DNA of 64,000 nt, taken from NCBI GenBank assembly GCA_020809705.1, contig CP085827.1, positions 1,550,001 through 1,614,000 on the forward strand. Reading direction: 5' to 3'. Source of the DNA: Calonectria ilicicola (taxonomy: Eukaryota > Ascomycota > Sordariomycetes > Hypocreales > Nectriaceae). Of this stretch, positions 43,953 to 55,180 are shown in pieces; the first letter of the stretch is position 1, and each line of letters starts with the position of its first letter. The position numbers were made by a program, and so were the translations under genes. A model generated the notes under the pieces. It was not told the origin of the DNA and did no database searches. It saw only the letters and a list, made by a program, of their open reading frames with translations.

Positions 43953-44656
43953 TTAGTTCAGGACAGGTAGCTCTCCCTTGTCTTGGTACTCCTTGACAAG
44001 GTTGTTGTAAATAGTAAGCTTCTCCTCATAGATAGCAACCAAATCCTCATCCCTCTTGCCAGGCGTAGCATCACTTCCACCAAAAGCTCGCACAGCAGCG
44101 TAATACACATCTGCAAGGGCGTTGCATACTGCCTTGACGCTCACTGACGAACACTGGTAGTAAAGACTATAAGAAAGAAGTGCATGTTAGTTGGCCGCCT
44201 TGATAGGAATAACGAAATAAGAACGTAAACAGATTGAGCATCGACTTACTCGGTCTTGAAGTTGTTATCAATCTTAAGCTTGGCGCTCACGGTGAATCTG
44301 GACTGAGCTCGGTAGTTTTGGTAGCCAAAGTCATGACGATTGCATGCTGATGGTGTAGGTTAGTAACCGATTCCAGAGTCAACTCAATGTTCTCTAAAAG
44401 TGGACAACTCACCAGGTGTGAATGGGAAGCCGAACGGGTTATCGGGCGACGAGGTGCAGCCGTCAGAAGTCCAGTCAAGAGTAGAAGGATTCTTGGCGTT
44501 GCGGCGAGCTGTGAACGCTGGTAGCGTAATGCTGAAGAGAAGTTCATCCGTAGTCTCTTGAGCAGTGGCGCGCTCAAGGACACCAGCCTCCACTCGCTTA
44601 GAAGGAGCGCTCAACACTCCAGGGAGGAGAGCAAGGAGAACTGAAGAGGCCTTCAT
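43953..44656 (-). CDS. Secreted phospholipase A2 (prokaryotic/fungal group XIV type)
   Basis: Three exons, 44656..44413, 44346..44250 and 44166..43953, with 66- and 83-nt introns and matching phases, give 184 residues. It has a signal peptide (MKASSVLLALLPGVLSAP) and a short propeptide with a basic site (PSKR). The domain shows LDWTSDGCTSSPDNPFGF and, across the first junction, PACNRHDFGY with the catalytic His86-Asp87 pair. This is the group XIV PLA2 signature; the four expected Cys are present (DGC, ACN, YQC, AVC). It would hydrolyse the sn-2 ester of phospholipids outside the cell. Next to the MACPF-like/lectin genes it could add to membrane attack, but co-regulation is not shown. Confidence 0.9.
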
Positions 44657-45829
44657 GATGTAATGTGTAATGATTGAGATGAGATTGAAGCTGCCGATTC
44701 CAAGATTTTCCTGGGAAACTTTGTGGTTCTTGTATAAAGCTCGTATCGTAGGAGCACCATCCCAGGCTAGCCCCAATCGGGCACTGTTGCCGGTCCTTCG
44801 ATTACTACCTACCAGAAATAGAAAAGATCTTTCGGTGAAGAGACCACGGGATTTGCTTCCACCCAATACCCCGCGTCGCAGAGCAACACGTTCTAAAGGC
44901 GACCGCTAATTATTGGTGTGTTAATTCTGCCAAGAAGGCTATTGCATGACCTTTGTCGCGCGGGATAATAGCTCTGTGGTGCTATTATGCACCTCTGGCT
45001 TCATTAGACCGCCGATTTCAACATGTGAAATTTTAGAGATGGAGGCCCTGTTCCGTGTCGGAAACAATGGGAAATTGCGCCGAGACAAAAGCGAATTAGC
45101 AATGAGTTCTTGTGTCAACTCTCATCACCTCTCTGTCTCATTCTGTTTTTATTTCATTTCTTCTTCCATTTAAGGTTAGATCGCTCTGATGGCCACTGCT
45201 TATTTTTATTTTTTTCAGGTACCAAGACTTCGGTGTCCCATATAGGAAACTTGCTGCAGATCCACATACGTCTCGTCAACACAACTTTACGGGGGGGCAC
45301 TTTGGTAAATCGTGGGCTCGATCAAGACGGAGCTCCAAAGTCACAACGGTGGCACAACTATGTTTGGCCATGATTCACCCGACCAAGAAACAATCAACTT
45401 AATACTGTATAACACAACTTTTATGCCGTCATAAAAATTAAACTGCTATATTTAGGATGGCTTTCCTTGCCAAGATCATGAATCCCAACGCACTTACGCG
45501 CGTCTAGACCAAAGATCAAGGCAAAGGGATGGCCAGATAGTACCCATCTAAGCAATCAGAAGTGCTTTTCTTTAACAATTAATATTCGGTGACAATTATG
45601 GACGGGGGGATACAACTATCAATTATAGTAAAATAAAGCTGATTTTAGGAGCTACAAATTAGGCAGAGCTTAATGCTCCCTCTTCTCTTTCTCGCCTTGC
45701 CGTTACTCAAACGCAGCAAATAACTTGATCCTACTCCAGTCGGAATTTTTAACAAGCTCAATGTTTTAGTTTGAGTTTATGCACATGGACTAATGTAAAA
45801 TTGCGTTCAATACGTATAGTCCATTTCAA
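44657..45829. other. Intergenic region, no gene seen
   Basis: About 1.2 kb, PLA2 promoter and 3' flank of the MACPF-like gene. Short frames only. Confidence 0.5.
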
Positions 45830-47562
45830 TCATCCAGCGATCGCCAAAAACTTGTTAGCTAGATCCTCGGAATTAACCTTGGACGCCGCAGCAGCCTGTG
45901 CCACTGGACTAGCTTGAGTTGCGAGGTCAACTCCCAAGGGAAGGAGCATCTTAAACAGGAAGGGGCTGAGGTAGGGAGGCTTTCTTTTTTCGTCAATAGC
46001 AATCTCAGGCTTTATCGTGATATTATCAATCTTAAAAAATTCAAATTAGTTGAGCTCAGGTTTACAGATGCTATACAATAATATCTCACCTCTTGAATGA
46101 TGCGATTCATCATGAAACGGCATTTGAGGCGCGCATCCTCCAGACCCTCGATAGTTGCAGCGAAAGGCTCTTCGACTGGGGGCAGCGGGGCTGTTATCAC
46201 CTTAGTCGGAAGTTTGACGATTGCTGTGGTTGAGGCCGCTTCGCTCCCAGTTGGATCCGTCTCAGCACTTGAGGAAGCCTCTTTCGACTGTTTGTCGGCA
46301 TCTTCATCGGTGGCCGCTTCTGTAGCCGATTTAGTTTGTTCCACTGTTGCATTGTAAGCTTCGTTCAAGTCGGGGATCCAATGTAGACGTACCAGCCTTG
46401 GCACCACGTGGGTTGACAATGAGAGCTTTCGTTCCCTCAGAGACATCATATGCGAGTACCTGAATCCCGCTGAGAATCGACTTGTAGTCAAGATAGGCCT
46501 CCTGAAGAACATTGGTATATGTTCCAGTTTTGTCATACACAGGCAAGTCGAATGTTTGGGTTGTATAGAAGCTTCGAAGGCCCGTGTACTTGGTCAGTAA
46601 GGCGTGAGTACGCATGGGAGTTTTAGCACACAGCTCTGGGAATTTTAAGGCGGCGTCCTTCATGGTGTCAAAGTCCCAGTCCTTCCCACCTACATACAAA
46701 ACATGATTAGTTCTTCATCGAGTTCACCAAAGCGAACGCACTCACTATCTTTCAGCTTTTGGCCACCACCAGTCCATGTGACCGAAACCGAGACCTCGTT
46801 TTCGGCCGCAATATCCTTCTTAATCTTGTCAAACTTGGCGTTGATGTTTGCAGTCAACTCTTTCTTATCGCTATCAGGGGGTGGACTCTTGTTGTGAGAG
46901 AAAGCAACTCTAGCCCTATAGAAGAACTCTGTTAGCGATTGCCCGAATACGAAGGGACCCAATGAGAAGTTACATGGCATTAATGTTCTGGGATTCGTCG
47001 CGGTTCTTTGCTTTGATGCTAATCACTGCCAGGAACTCGCCGCCTTCCTGCCAGCCAGAAATGAACGAATCTCCATAGACTTCAAGCAAGCGCTGTGGTG
47101 TGGCTTCCTTAATGTTGGTGATTGGCTGAAATTTGATAAGAGAGTGGTCGTAGATTACTTGGTTAACCACCTTGACAGAAATCATGATGCTGACGTCGCT
47201 CTCTTTGATCTTGTTGGTGTTGACGAATCCACCACTACCATCAACCTTCAGCTGATCATACTTGATTTTGAACGCGCCATTGATCTTTATTGTTAGTAAT
47301 CTATCATGGACGAAAGTTGAGGGTAAATAGGAGGTCTTACATTCATCTCATCGGTAACATCCGTGGTCTTATCGATGACACTTGTCTTGTAAGTCACGGA
47401 CTGCGCTATTTCTCTGTCGTTCGGCTTCTCTTCTTTCTTGATTTCTGCCAGCACTTGGTCATCTCGAACCACGGCATGGTCAACGCATAGTGTCTGAGTG
47501 AATGAATTGAAGCCAGAGCCAAGTTGCATAGCAGTGTTGTATGGAACGAGTAGAGTAGCCAT
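45830..47562 (-). CDS. MACPF-like protein A (no lectin domain)
   Basis: Six exons, 47562..47341, 47284..46974, 46915..46746, 46689..46393, 46319..46090 and 46030..45830, all phases consistent, give 476 residues. It starts MATLLVPYNTAMQLGSGFNS, no signal peptide, closely matching the start of protein C at 49734. A VYGDSFISGWQEGGE element aligns with IYGDCFISGFVEGGE in C and IYGDFYVAGYRVGA in B. It recalls the Y-G-T-H-F...G...G signature of MACPF/CDC pore-forming proteins. Further shared parts are VTWTGGGQKLKDS, LLTKYTGLRSF and a final PYLSPFLFKMLLP. The region between exons 4 and 5 is low-complexity (EDADKQSKEASSSAE). It ends where C continues into jacalin domains. MACPF membership is inferred from motif and context. 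Confidence 0.72.
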
Positions 47563-48182
47563 TGTGGAAATTGATGATGGTATTGGAATAATTGTGTGTG
47601 TTACTCTGGTAAAGTGAGTATGAAGATACAACCAGAAAACTACTGTAGGTCATTGCCAGCTTTTTTAAAACATGGCCGGAGTTAAAATGTACCTTCATGA
47701 GCTTACGTAGAAAATTACAAGCAGCGATCTAGGCCATCGGCGCTGCCGAGTCAACTAGTTGAAATTCGACCTGGAGCCATGCGGTCTCCAGGTTTCAGCT
47801 CACCACAATATTTCAGCTCACCACAATAGTTCAGCTCACCACAATAGTTCATTTTTCATCAATAGTTCAGTTTCATCAATAGTTCAGGTTATAGCGTGCA
47901 TTAGTTTCGGTCTAACCTCAGCAGATCTTGGGGTATCTAGACTGCCGCATTTAGACTCACGCCAATGTCTTAAATCAAAGGCATGTCTCAGTTGCAGATA
48001 CAGGGGGGGGAGTTGATTGAGAATTATGGAATCCTTAGGTAAAGTGAAGACCTTCGCTTCAAATCAATCATGTTGTGGATTGTGAAGGAATACGTAATTC
48101 AGCCTTAAATATTGATAGTATTTTATGCCATGAGGAAATTCCGCTTACGGTTGTTTTGATACAGTGTAGCTAAACTTTCTCT
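47563..48182. other. Promoter of MACPF-like gene A, with tandem repeats
   Basis: About 620 bases. It holds the 18-base tandem array listed at 47794-47893 and the first copy of a 30-base direct repeat (47875-47904) whose second copy is at 53646-53675. Confidence 0.6.
47794..47893 (+). repeat. Tandem array of ~18-base units, TTCAGCTCACCACAATAG
   Basis: Three near-perfect 18-base units start at 47794, 47812 and 47830. Two decayed units (TTCATTTTTCATCAATAG, TTCAGTTTCATCAATAG) and a partial one follow. It lies 230-330 bases upstream of MACPF-like gene A on its promoter side. Confidence 0.85.
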
Positions 48183-49226
48183 CTAAACGTGACTAATTCT
48201 ATTTAACCTAGGCGCTAGAATAGATTGATACTCTCGTAGCAAAGCAAAAGGAGAGAGCAGTAACTCTGTGACAAGACCCTTGTCACAGAGTTGATCCACA
48301 ACAGCCTGATACACGATGCCTTCATGATTGATCGAAAACTTGTTGAGCAAAACCTCAGAAGCCCTATTAGCAATATTCATTGCTCTTTGTTTGTTATCAG
48401 CCGCAATATTGCCAGCCTCAAGGCTGGCCTCGAATGTATGGGCTATGAAAGTTTTGTAAAAACCCGTTAGCGAGTCAAAGGCTGACACCCTGAGTCCACC
48501 AACATCACTTGCAGATTGCTGAACGTCATTAAATGATTTGTGAACCTTAACAAAGAGAGCCTTGACTTCAAGTTCGACGCGCTTCGCCTCGAAGAAGCTT
48601 TTGTTGGCCAGTTGTCCTGAAATGGTAGTACTGTTCACGGCTCCTACCCTATATCCCGCCACATAGAAATCTCCATAGATCTTACGGAATTCGTTGACGG
48701 GATCACGAGAAGTGCTCAACAGCCTCACTGCGTTGATGCTGAGCTTAGGCTGGCTGATAGTATCGATCTGACCGCAGGTATGCTCGGCGTGGACACTGAT
48801 ATTTGATGTCTATTCCGATCATTAGCTATCCTCATAACTCGTGACAACCATCTTGGGACAAACGTTTTTATTGTCTCGTACGCTCTTCTCATAGCTTCCC
48901 CTACCAGAAGCACCGAGAAAGCTGCCACCCACAGATGCACTGATGGCAAAACTGGTATTTTCCGATGAAGTGGCGATGTTTGAGCCCGACTCGTCCTTGA
49001 TCATGGTTGACTGGCATTCTCGATATTGGAGTTGAGTTTCGAACGTATTTTGAAATGCTGAGCTCTTCAAAAATAGAGGATCAGTCTGTTCGCGTCGGCT
49101 ATTGAAGCTTGCGCCGAGTGGAATCCTCCCTTCAGCCCAGGGCACTGTGAATGGAGTTTGGCTCGCACCAGCATACTTGATTGTTGGCTCGAAGGGATCT
49201 TCTGGGAAGACATCTTCGATATTCAT
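48183..49226 (-). CDS. MACPF-like protein B (short form)
   Basis: Exons 49226..48864 and 48809..48183, joined in phase 0 across a 54-nt intron (GTTTGT...CTAATG...AATAG), give 329 residues. Leaderless. The middle reads SFAISASVGGSFLGASGRGSY, a glycine/serine-rich strand-turn-strand like membrane-inserting parts of pore formers, followed by IYGDFYVAGYRVGAVNSTT, which shares the YGD...G signature with A and C. The C-terminal half is helical (NKQRAMNIANRASEVLL) and ends HFRE/LREYQ-like (ALLREYQSIL). It shares little else with A and C, so it may be a partner subunit rather than a copy. It is divergent from gene C with a 507-base shared promoter. Function inferred only. Confidence 0.65.
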
Positions 49227-49733
49227 CTTCCTTTGATCTGTTGTGGTGTATTGGGACTGGACCTAATAGCAATTTCATAAAACCTGGTAGAAAGGTGACA
49301 GAGAGGCAATCGAAGTCAGTGCCATTGCACCTAAGGGGGCTTCGAAGTCTCCATTTGCAGCTTTGTGATCTATTGAGACCCGTACTATCAATATTTCTGT
49401 TAGCGCTAGTCTGGAACTACCATCCCGCTGCGGGGCAGCAGGGGTATATCCCCCTCCTGAGCTCAGCTCTCCACGATGCAGCCACCAATATTTCCATTCC
49501 AAAAGCGGCTACGATCCCCACACAGCCACTGCAAGCCCTGAACTCTAGACCAGTCTTGCAAGTGCATATGGGAATGATCTCGTGGGTGCCCTTCGCCACT
49601 TCCCATCAAAGTAAATCAACCAAATAGATTGTGCCTACTTGAAAACTGCGAGCTTTCTCTCTATTCTTGCGAATTGTTCTTCCCTCCTTGGTCCTTCCAT
49701 AGCTGATTGTTCTTTCGATTACTACTTCTCAAC
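49227..49733. promoter_or_regulatory. Divergent promoter of MACPF-like genes B and C
   Basis: A 507-base shared 5' region, suggesting joint control. Overlapping frames here (for example 49181-49627) look like chance. No TATA box is evident. Confidence 0.5.
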
Positions 49734-52700
49734 ATGGCTTTCATGCTGGCACCCTACAATAGCGCCATGCGCTTGGGCATGGGCTTCAACTCCTACACTC
49801 AGGCGCTCTGTGTGAACGATGTCGTCAGAAAACCTGGCAATGTCTTGGCAAGTGAGGGTGACTTACGTGCCAAGGCGTTGACAGAAAAAACAGACACGGG
49901 CAGCACGCAGCTCCAGAAGATAACGCCTAGCCCGGAACCTCCATCAAATCCCGCCATTCTTGAGGGAGTAAGCGGCAGCGTGGCAAGAAAGCTTGTTGAT
50001 GGTCAAAAGGAAGTCAGTCAAGTTGTCACATGGACAGCAGATTTTGTCGAAAATGCTTCAGAAGTTCTATCGAAACTTAATGTCAGCGGTAAGATTCCTC
50101 GTTTCCCGAAATCAGGAAAAATAACTGCTAACACGTAACTCAGGTGCGCTAACCATCAAACTGGCAAGCCTGGGCAAGCTTTCTGGTGAAGTCACCTTTG
50201 TTGATGCGACCGAAATCAAGAAAGCCGACGTTACGTACCACATACATGTTAGCGTGGTCAACCAACGTTTAGTTGCTGACAATGTCACTGAGTTCTCTCC
50301 TATCGATAACATAGAGCCTGGGCAGTTCACAGACATATACGGCGACTGCTTCATCTCAGGCTTTGTGGAAGGTGGAGAGTTCGATGCTCTCGTCTCTATC
50401 ACAACTGAAGACACGTTGAGGAATTATAGCCTCGGCGGAGGGGCTAAGCTCGAAGCGAAAATTGGCGGTTTTGATGTCGAGGGCAGCGCTTCAGGCAAAA
50501 AAACAGAAGATTCTCATCTAAAAAATGCCAAAACAAATATCAGGTGAGAGATGAACGAAAAACGACTCATTTAGATCAAGTCCTAACTTGCACCTTAAGC
50601 GTGAGATGGTCTGGCGGAGGAGACATTAGAGAAGACACTATCAAGGAGTGGACTCTAGAGAAGCTCAAGGAGGTAGCTATGGGATTTCCGGATGCGGTTG
50701 CTGCTTGTAAGTGAAAAAATACTGTCCAATTTCATCGCCAACTTACTGACGACTTTCCCTTTCAGGTCCACAGCGTGTGAGGCGAGTATATGCTTCACTG
50801 GAGATCTGTATTTCGTACTAACTTGAGCCCTTAGTGCAATTTTGACAAAGTATACTTCTTTGCGAAGTTACCACGAACAAACTGTGAAAGGGTCACCCCT
50901 AGACTACGAAAATGCCGGTGTTTACACTTCATCTTTATATGATGCATATACCGTAAGTGACTTCATTTCTGAATTATTATGAATCCCGGTTTAAAGGTAA
51001 AATTTCATAGGACTACAAGATTATGTGGAAGGAAATTCAGACCAGTTTGTCTACCCAGAATCTGGTAAAATTATGCGTTAATTGACGTGTTTTCAGTGAT
51101 TTCTAGGTTGAACAGAAAAGAGATTCAACTTTATGTCCAAAATCTGCCAGATGGTTTGAAGAAGTATGCGGATTCCATGATCAATATTTACAAGGCAAAG
51201 GATGAAAAGTACACAGCCGCCATTGAGGCAAAGAAAAAACATGAAGAACGTGCCTTGGTACCCGCAACAGGACGATCTCAAGATTTGAAATCAGTCGAGA
51301 AGCCGCTACCGATCAATGAGTTTATTTCCTACAATCCTAATATCTTTGGTCTGGAGGTCGCAGCGAATGATTGTCGTTTTGAGATGATCAAGATTGTGCG
51401 AGAGGTGCGTCAAAAAGGTCTTTAACGTATCGTTCCCTAATACTTACATGTTCTCCAGGTTGATGCCGTGACGAAGGATCCTAAGGTTGCCTGTGACCCT
51501 GAACGCATTGGCCAATATTTAAGCCCGAGCGTGTTCAGGCTTCTCCTCCCCGTAGGTTCTATCCTTTTCATCTGAGTTGAAAAGAAAAGAAAATACTGAC
51601 GATTACCCATATAGACGCCTGAAAAAGACAGTCTGCCCACTCTTGAACAGTGGAAAGCGACCAGGGATGACCTGGAGAAGAAGAATAAAGATGTCCAGGA
51701 TCGAGAGAGCGAAATCGCTAAGATCAAGCAGAAGTTGGAGGCCGCGCTTATTGTGAGTATATCGTATGCTAGGTTTCCTATTTCATGACTAACAAGACGT
51801 TACAGACACCTCAGAAAGATCAGAACGGAACACTCTTCGCTCATACCGTCAAAGACACGACAAAATTACACCCCAAAATACAGGAATCTGTAACCAAACA
51901 TATTTACAAAGCAGATGAATACCGAATGCAAAGCCTATTGGAAGACCAAAGTATTATTTCAACCGGTGCATCATTTTTCAATGACCTTGACGAAATACAG
52001 CCTAATGCTCGTCCCAAGGAATTGAAGGTGTGGGGTGATGACAAGAAGATCAAGGGGATTTTCGTGGCATACACGGCTGGTAAAGAAATTGCGAACGGAA
52101 AGAACGAAAAAGATCCTCAATATGTTCTCAAACTGGACTCGGATGAGGTGATCACCGAGCTGGAAGTCCACGTCGTCAAAAGCGCAGAAGGAAACAGCTA
52201 TGTCACAGCTATTGCGGTAGCAACCTCGAAATGCAATATCTTGACGGCTGGAGTCAAGTCTGGCGGAAAGACCTACAATTTCTCTATGGCGGAGCATCGC
52301 GAGTGGACATTCCGTGGTCTTTTTGGATTCACTTTTGCAGATGGTTTTGAAGACCTAGGAGTTGTCTGGGGCAAGGATACTGCCACGGCGACTACAACGA
52401 CCGTTCAAATGACACCAGCGAAGAATCTTCTTGGGATGGGTTCGTCTCTCCAAAACAAAACCAAGAAATCAATGTCTGAATCGAAGCCTACTGAACACTT
52501 TTACTTGGGTGATTGCGTCAGCACTGGGTCCACATCTTCGACTATCACCAGCTTCAGCGCATTGGATACCATCACCGGGTCATCTAAAATCCAAAAGATA
52601 TCCTTCAGCGCATCCGGGAATCGACTTAGTGGCCTCCGGGTCGATTATAGTGACGGAAAGCAGTTGACGCACGGCGCTTACTTTGAAGATCAGAAATCGT

Positions 52701-53017
52701 GGGCTTGTGACGTGAGGGCCCCGATTGTCGCAGCCAAACTAACAGTGGGAAAGATTGTCAGCAGCCCAGAACCTTTCGTTGACACAGTTGAACTGGTATG
52801 CGGTGATGAGAACGGAGAATTGCCGCTGTGGCCACTTGATGTGTTGACCATACGATATCTTGGGGATCACTCAGAAGCCGACAAGTTGGAAGTTGTTTCC
52901 AAATTGACTGAGCAAGCACCAAAACTCTCTGGAGCGAACTGGACTTTGCGGGGCTTCTACGGAGAAGAGACCGAAAGGCGAATCACAAGACTTGGTCTGA
53001 TTTGGGGGTGCGTTTGA
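49734..53017 (+). CDS. MACPF-like protein C with two C-terminal jacalin-like lectin domains
   Basis: Ten exons: 49734..50088, 50144..50543, 50600..50706, 50766..50781, 50835..50952, 51011..51044, 51097..51404, 51459..51551, 51615..51752 and 51806..53017, all phases consistent, give 926 residues. The fourth intron (50782-50834) uses a GC donor; this is the only join giving PQRVSAILTKYTSLRSY, the counterpart of PMRTHALLTKYTGLRSF in A. Residues 1-480 parallel protein A, including IYGDCFISGFVEGGE. About 485-522 is a coiled coil (DDLEKKNKDVQDRESEI). From 524 two jacalin-like beta-prism domains follow, ending GVVWGKD and LGLIWGCV. No signal peptide. It looks like a lectin-targeted pore-forming protein (inference). 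Confidence 0.78.
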
Positions 53018-53901
53018 TGGACTGCATATACTGTCTTTTGTCTACGTACACGCAGCATGAATTCTATTGAATGTGGGGTATATTCCCAGGTAGAGATTTC
53101 TTGACAAGGTCATCCTACGACCAGAGTGCTACGAAGGACCTTGATAACCTTGACTGCATAAGTGTTTAGCAATGATTGGGAATAGCAACAGTTTCACCAA
53201 CCATCCAATGTGAATGACCTTCTAGGGACCCAATATTCAGGTCCTCTAGCTATTAAAATCAAAGAAAATAGGCCATTTAGCAACAGTAAAGGGTTGGCTT
53301 TAATCTACGCGAATCTTAAAATATCGATTAGTGCGACCTCTTTTGATAAGCCCAAAGCAGAGTCCCAGTAAACTAAGTATGACTCTCTCTCCCAGAAAGG
53401 GAGGCCTGTAGATGATCACTGGGACAAATCATCTGGGCGCTCATGTTCCCGCCAAGTGTCCAGCTGATCAGCGAGACTCTCCGGACATCGCCGTTCAGCT
53501 CGCCTCAATCGCCCTAATGGTACCGCTATAATCTTATAGTGAGACAGAGAAGACGCCACATTGCCGATAGAATATACCTTTTCCGAGTGATTTTGAGACG
53601 CATGTTGGAGCTGATCTGCACAATGTTCAGCTGACATCAATATCAATCAATAGTTCAGGTCATAGCGCGCACTAATCTCACGCTAAGGGCGGGCGGAGGG
53701 ATTATTTACTGATGGTCCAAGCTACAGTACGCAGGGGGGCTTTCGTAATGAGCCAGTCTAAAGTGTGTAAAAAGAGCAATTCGGCACAATCAACTCTGAC
53801 ACTCGTCATTCAGTAAAATACCTGCAACTTTTGTCTATCCGAACATACGCTACCCTGTCTTTTCTCTCCATCTTCAGATATTGTACCTTTAGTTGACATC
53901 A
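53018..53901. other. Intergenic region with second copy of a direct repeat
   Basis: About 880 bases. ATCAATAGTTCAGGTCATAG and following bases repeat the sequence at 47.87 kb. No supported gene. Confidence 0.55.
53646..53675 (+). repeat. Direct repeat shared with 47875-47904
   Basis: About 30 bases (ATCAATAGTTCAGGT, then CATAGCGCGCACTAA) match the copy near 47.88 kb with four mismatches, three of them C/T changes. The two copies enclose MACPF-like genes B and C. Confidence 0.7.
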
Positions 53902-55180
53902 ATGGCGTCACCAACTCAGCACGCTTGCAATCGCGAATCTGCCACAGATCCCAGCATTTTCAGAAATGACACCAATAATGTGACAGCACTTCAACTCGCT
54001 CGCCTCCAACAGCTCAAATTAAAGGAAGCAGAGGATCAGTTAGAAGCTCAGCGCGGTCAAACGGAATTGGTAATGGGGGAACGGACTAACTTGCGCGAGA
54101 CCGTTGAACGATTGAAAAAAGAGTTGGATGGATCTAACGAAAAGATTACCAAACTCCAAAACGACCAAGTTCAATTGAAAGATTCAAGCACAAGAAAGGA
54201 GAATGACTCCCTCCGTGACAAAACTGCTTTAGAGCAGACTGTTGCACAGAAAGAAAGAGAGTTGATCAACAAAAATAACGAGATTCAGGCTCTGAAGACA
54301 ACGCAAACTCAGATGGAGAGTACGATTCAGAATCTGAAGACAACAGCACAAAATGAGGTTAATACCTTAAGGAACCAAAAGGACGCTGAAATTGCGACTA
54401 AGAACACTGAAATTGGGATTTTGAAGCGACAGCTTCCTGGCAGCCGACAAGACAATAGCTTGCCAGCCCAGTACCACAATGCAACGGTCATGTTCGTCAA
54501 CCTCGGATCTCAGATGGCTCTGGACGCTGGAAAAGGTAACATTAGTTTTTTCAACATCTCTTGTAAAAGAAAAAGAAAAAGAAAAAGAAGAGGAGAGACT
54601 AATTTGTTGCAGACAACGGTACTAGGGCACATGCTTGGCAATATGATGTATCGAATCAGAACCAGATCTTCAAGCTTACGAGAGCCAGTGGCGACCTCGG
54701 TCCTGACGGTTATTGGATGATCAGTCGCAAGAACGATAACAGTACGTCGATACCAGCGCTATGAAAAGTATATTGCTGACTGTTTGTCAAAGTGAGGCTG
54801 TACTACCCGAACGCAAATGAAGATAATGATGTCCATGTTATCAGCAGTGCTCCTGGACGCCAAGATTATTGGTACATTGGTCGTGGAGCATCCAATCGCG
54901 TTGGTTCTTGGATGTAAGTACCTTTATGATACTAAAAATTGGAGATTCTCCCAAGCTAAAGAGACTGTTAGAATCAAGAATGCAGAGTGGAATACGACCA
55001 TTGAGTTGGCAAACGGCAATAGAGAGAATGGGTATGTGTTATCTTTTCTTCCCTAGGCTTTCACAGTTGGCACCAAATGAGGGATTAAGGCTAATATATA
55101 CTAGAATTCGCGCGAAATCATACCCGCCCAAAGACCATTCGGATACCAATTGGGTCATCATTCCTGTTTCTTTCGACTAG
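53902..55180 (+). CDS. Coiled-coil protein with C-terminal ricin-B-like (R-type) lectin domain
   Basis: Five exons, 53902..54535, 54613..54741, 54793..54913, 54972..55031 and 55057..55180, phases consistent, give 355 residues. Residues 30-190 form a long coiled coil (LARLQQLKLKEAEDQLEAQ, ERLKKELDGSNEKITKLQN). From about 195 a beta-trefoil-like region begins: FVNLGSQMALDAGKDNGT, then AWQYDVSNQNQIFKL, where QxW/QxF-type repeats mark R-type lectins. SAPGRQDYWYIG and TNWVIIPVSF follow. Exon 4 to 5 boundaries are the least certain. No signal peptide. It lies just downstream of MACPF-like gene C on the same strand and may supply sugar binding or oligomerisation to the same system. Intron 1 holds a (GAAAAA)n run. 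Confidence 0.7.

Noticed and set aside
46359..46392. 34-nt intron in MACPF-like gene A
   Set aside because: Too short. A 73-nt alternative (46320-46392) with CTAAA branch and CTACAG acceptor fits the same phase.
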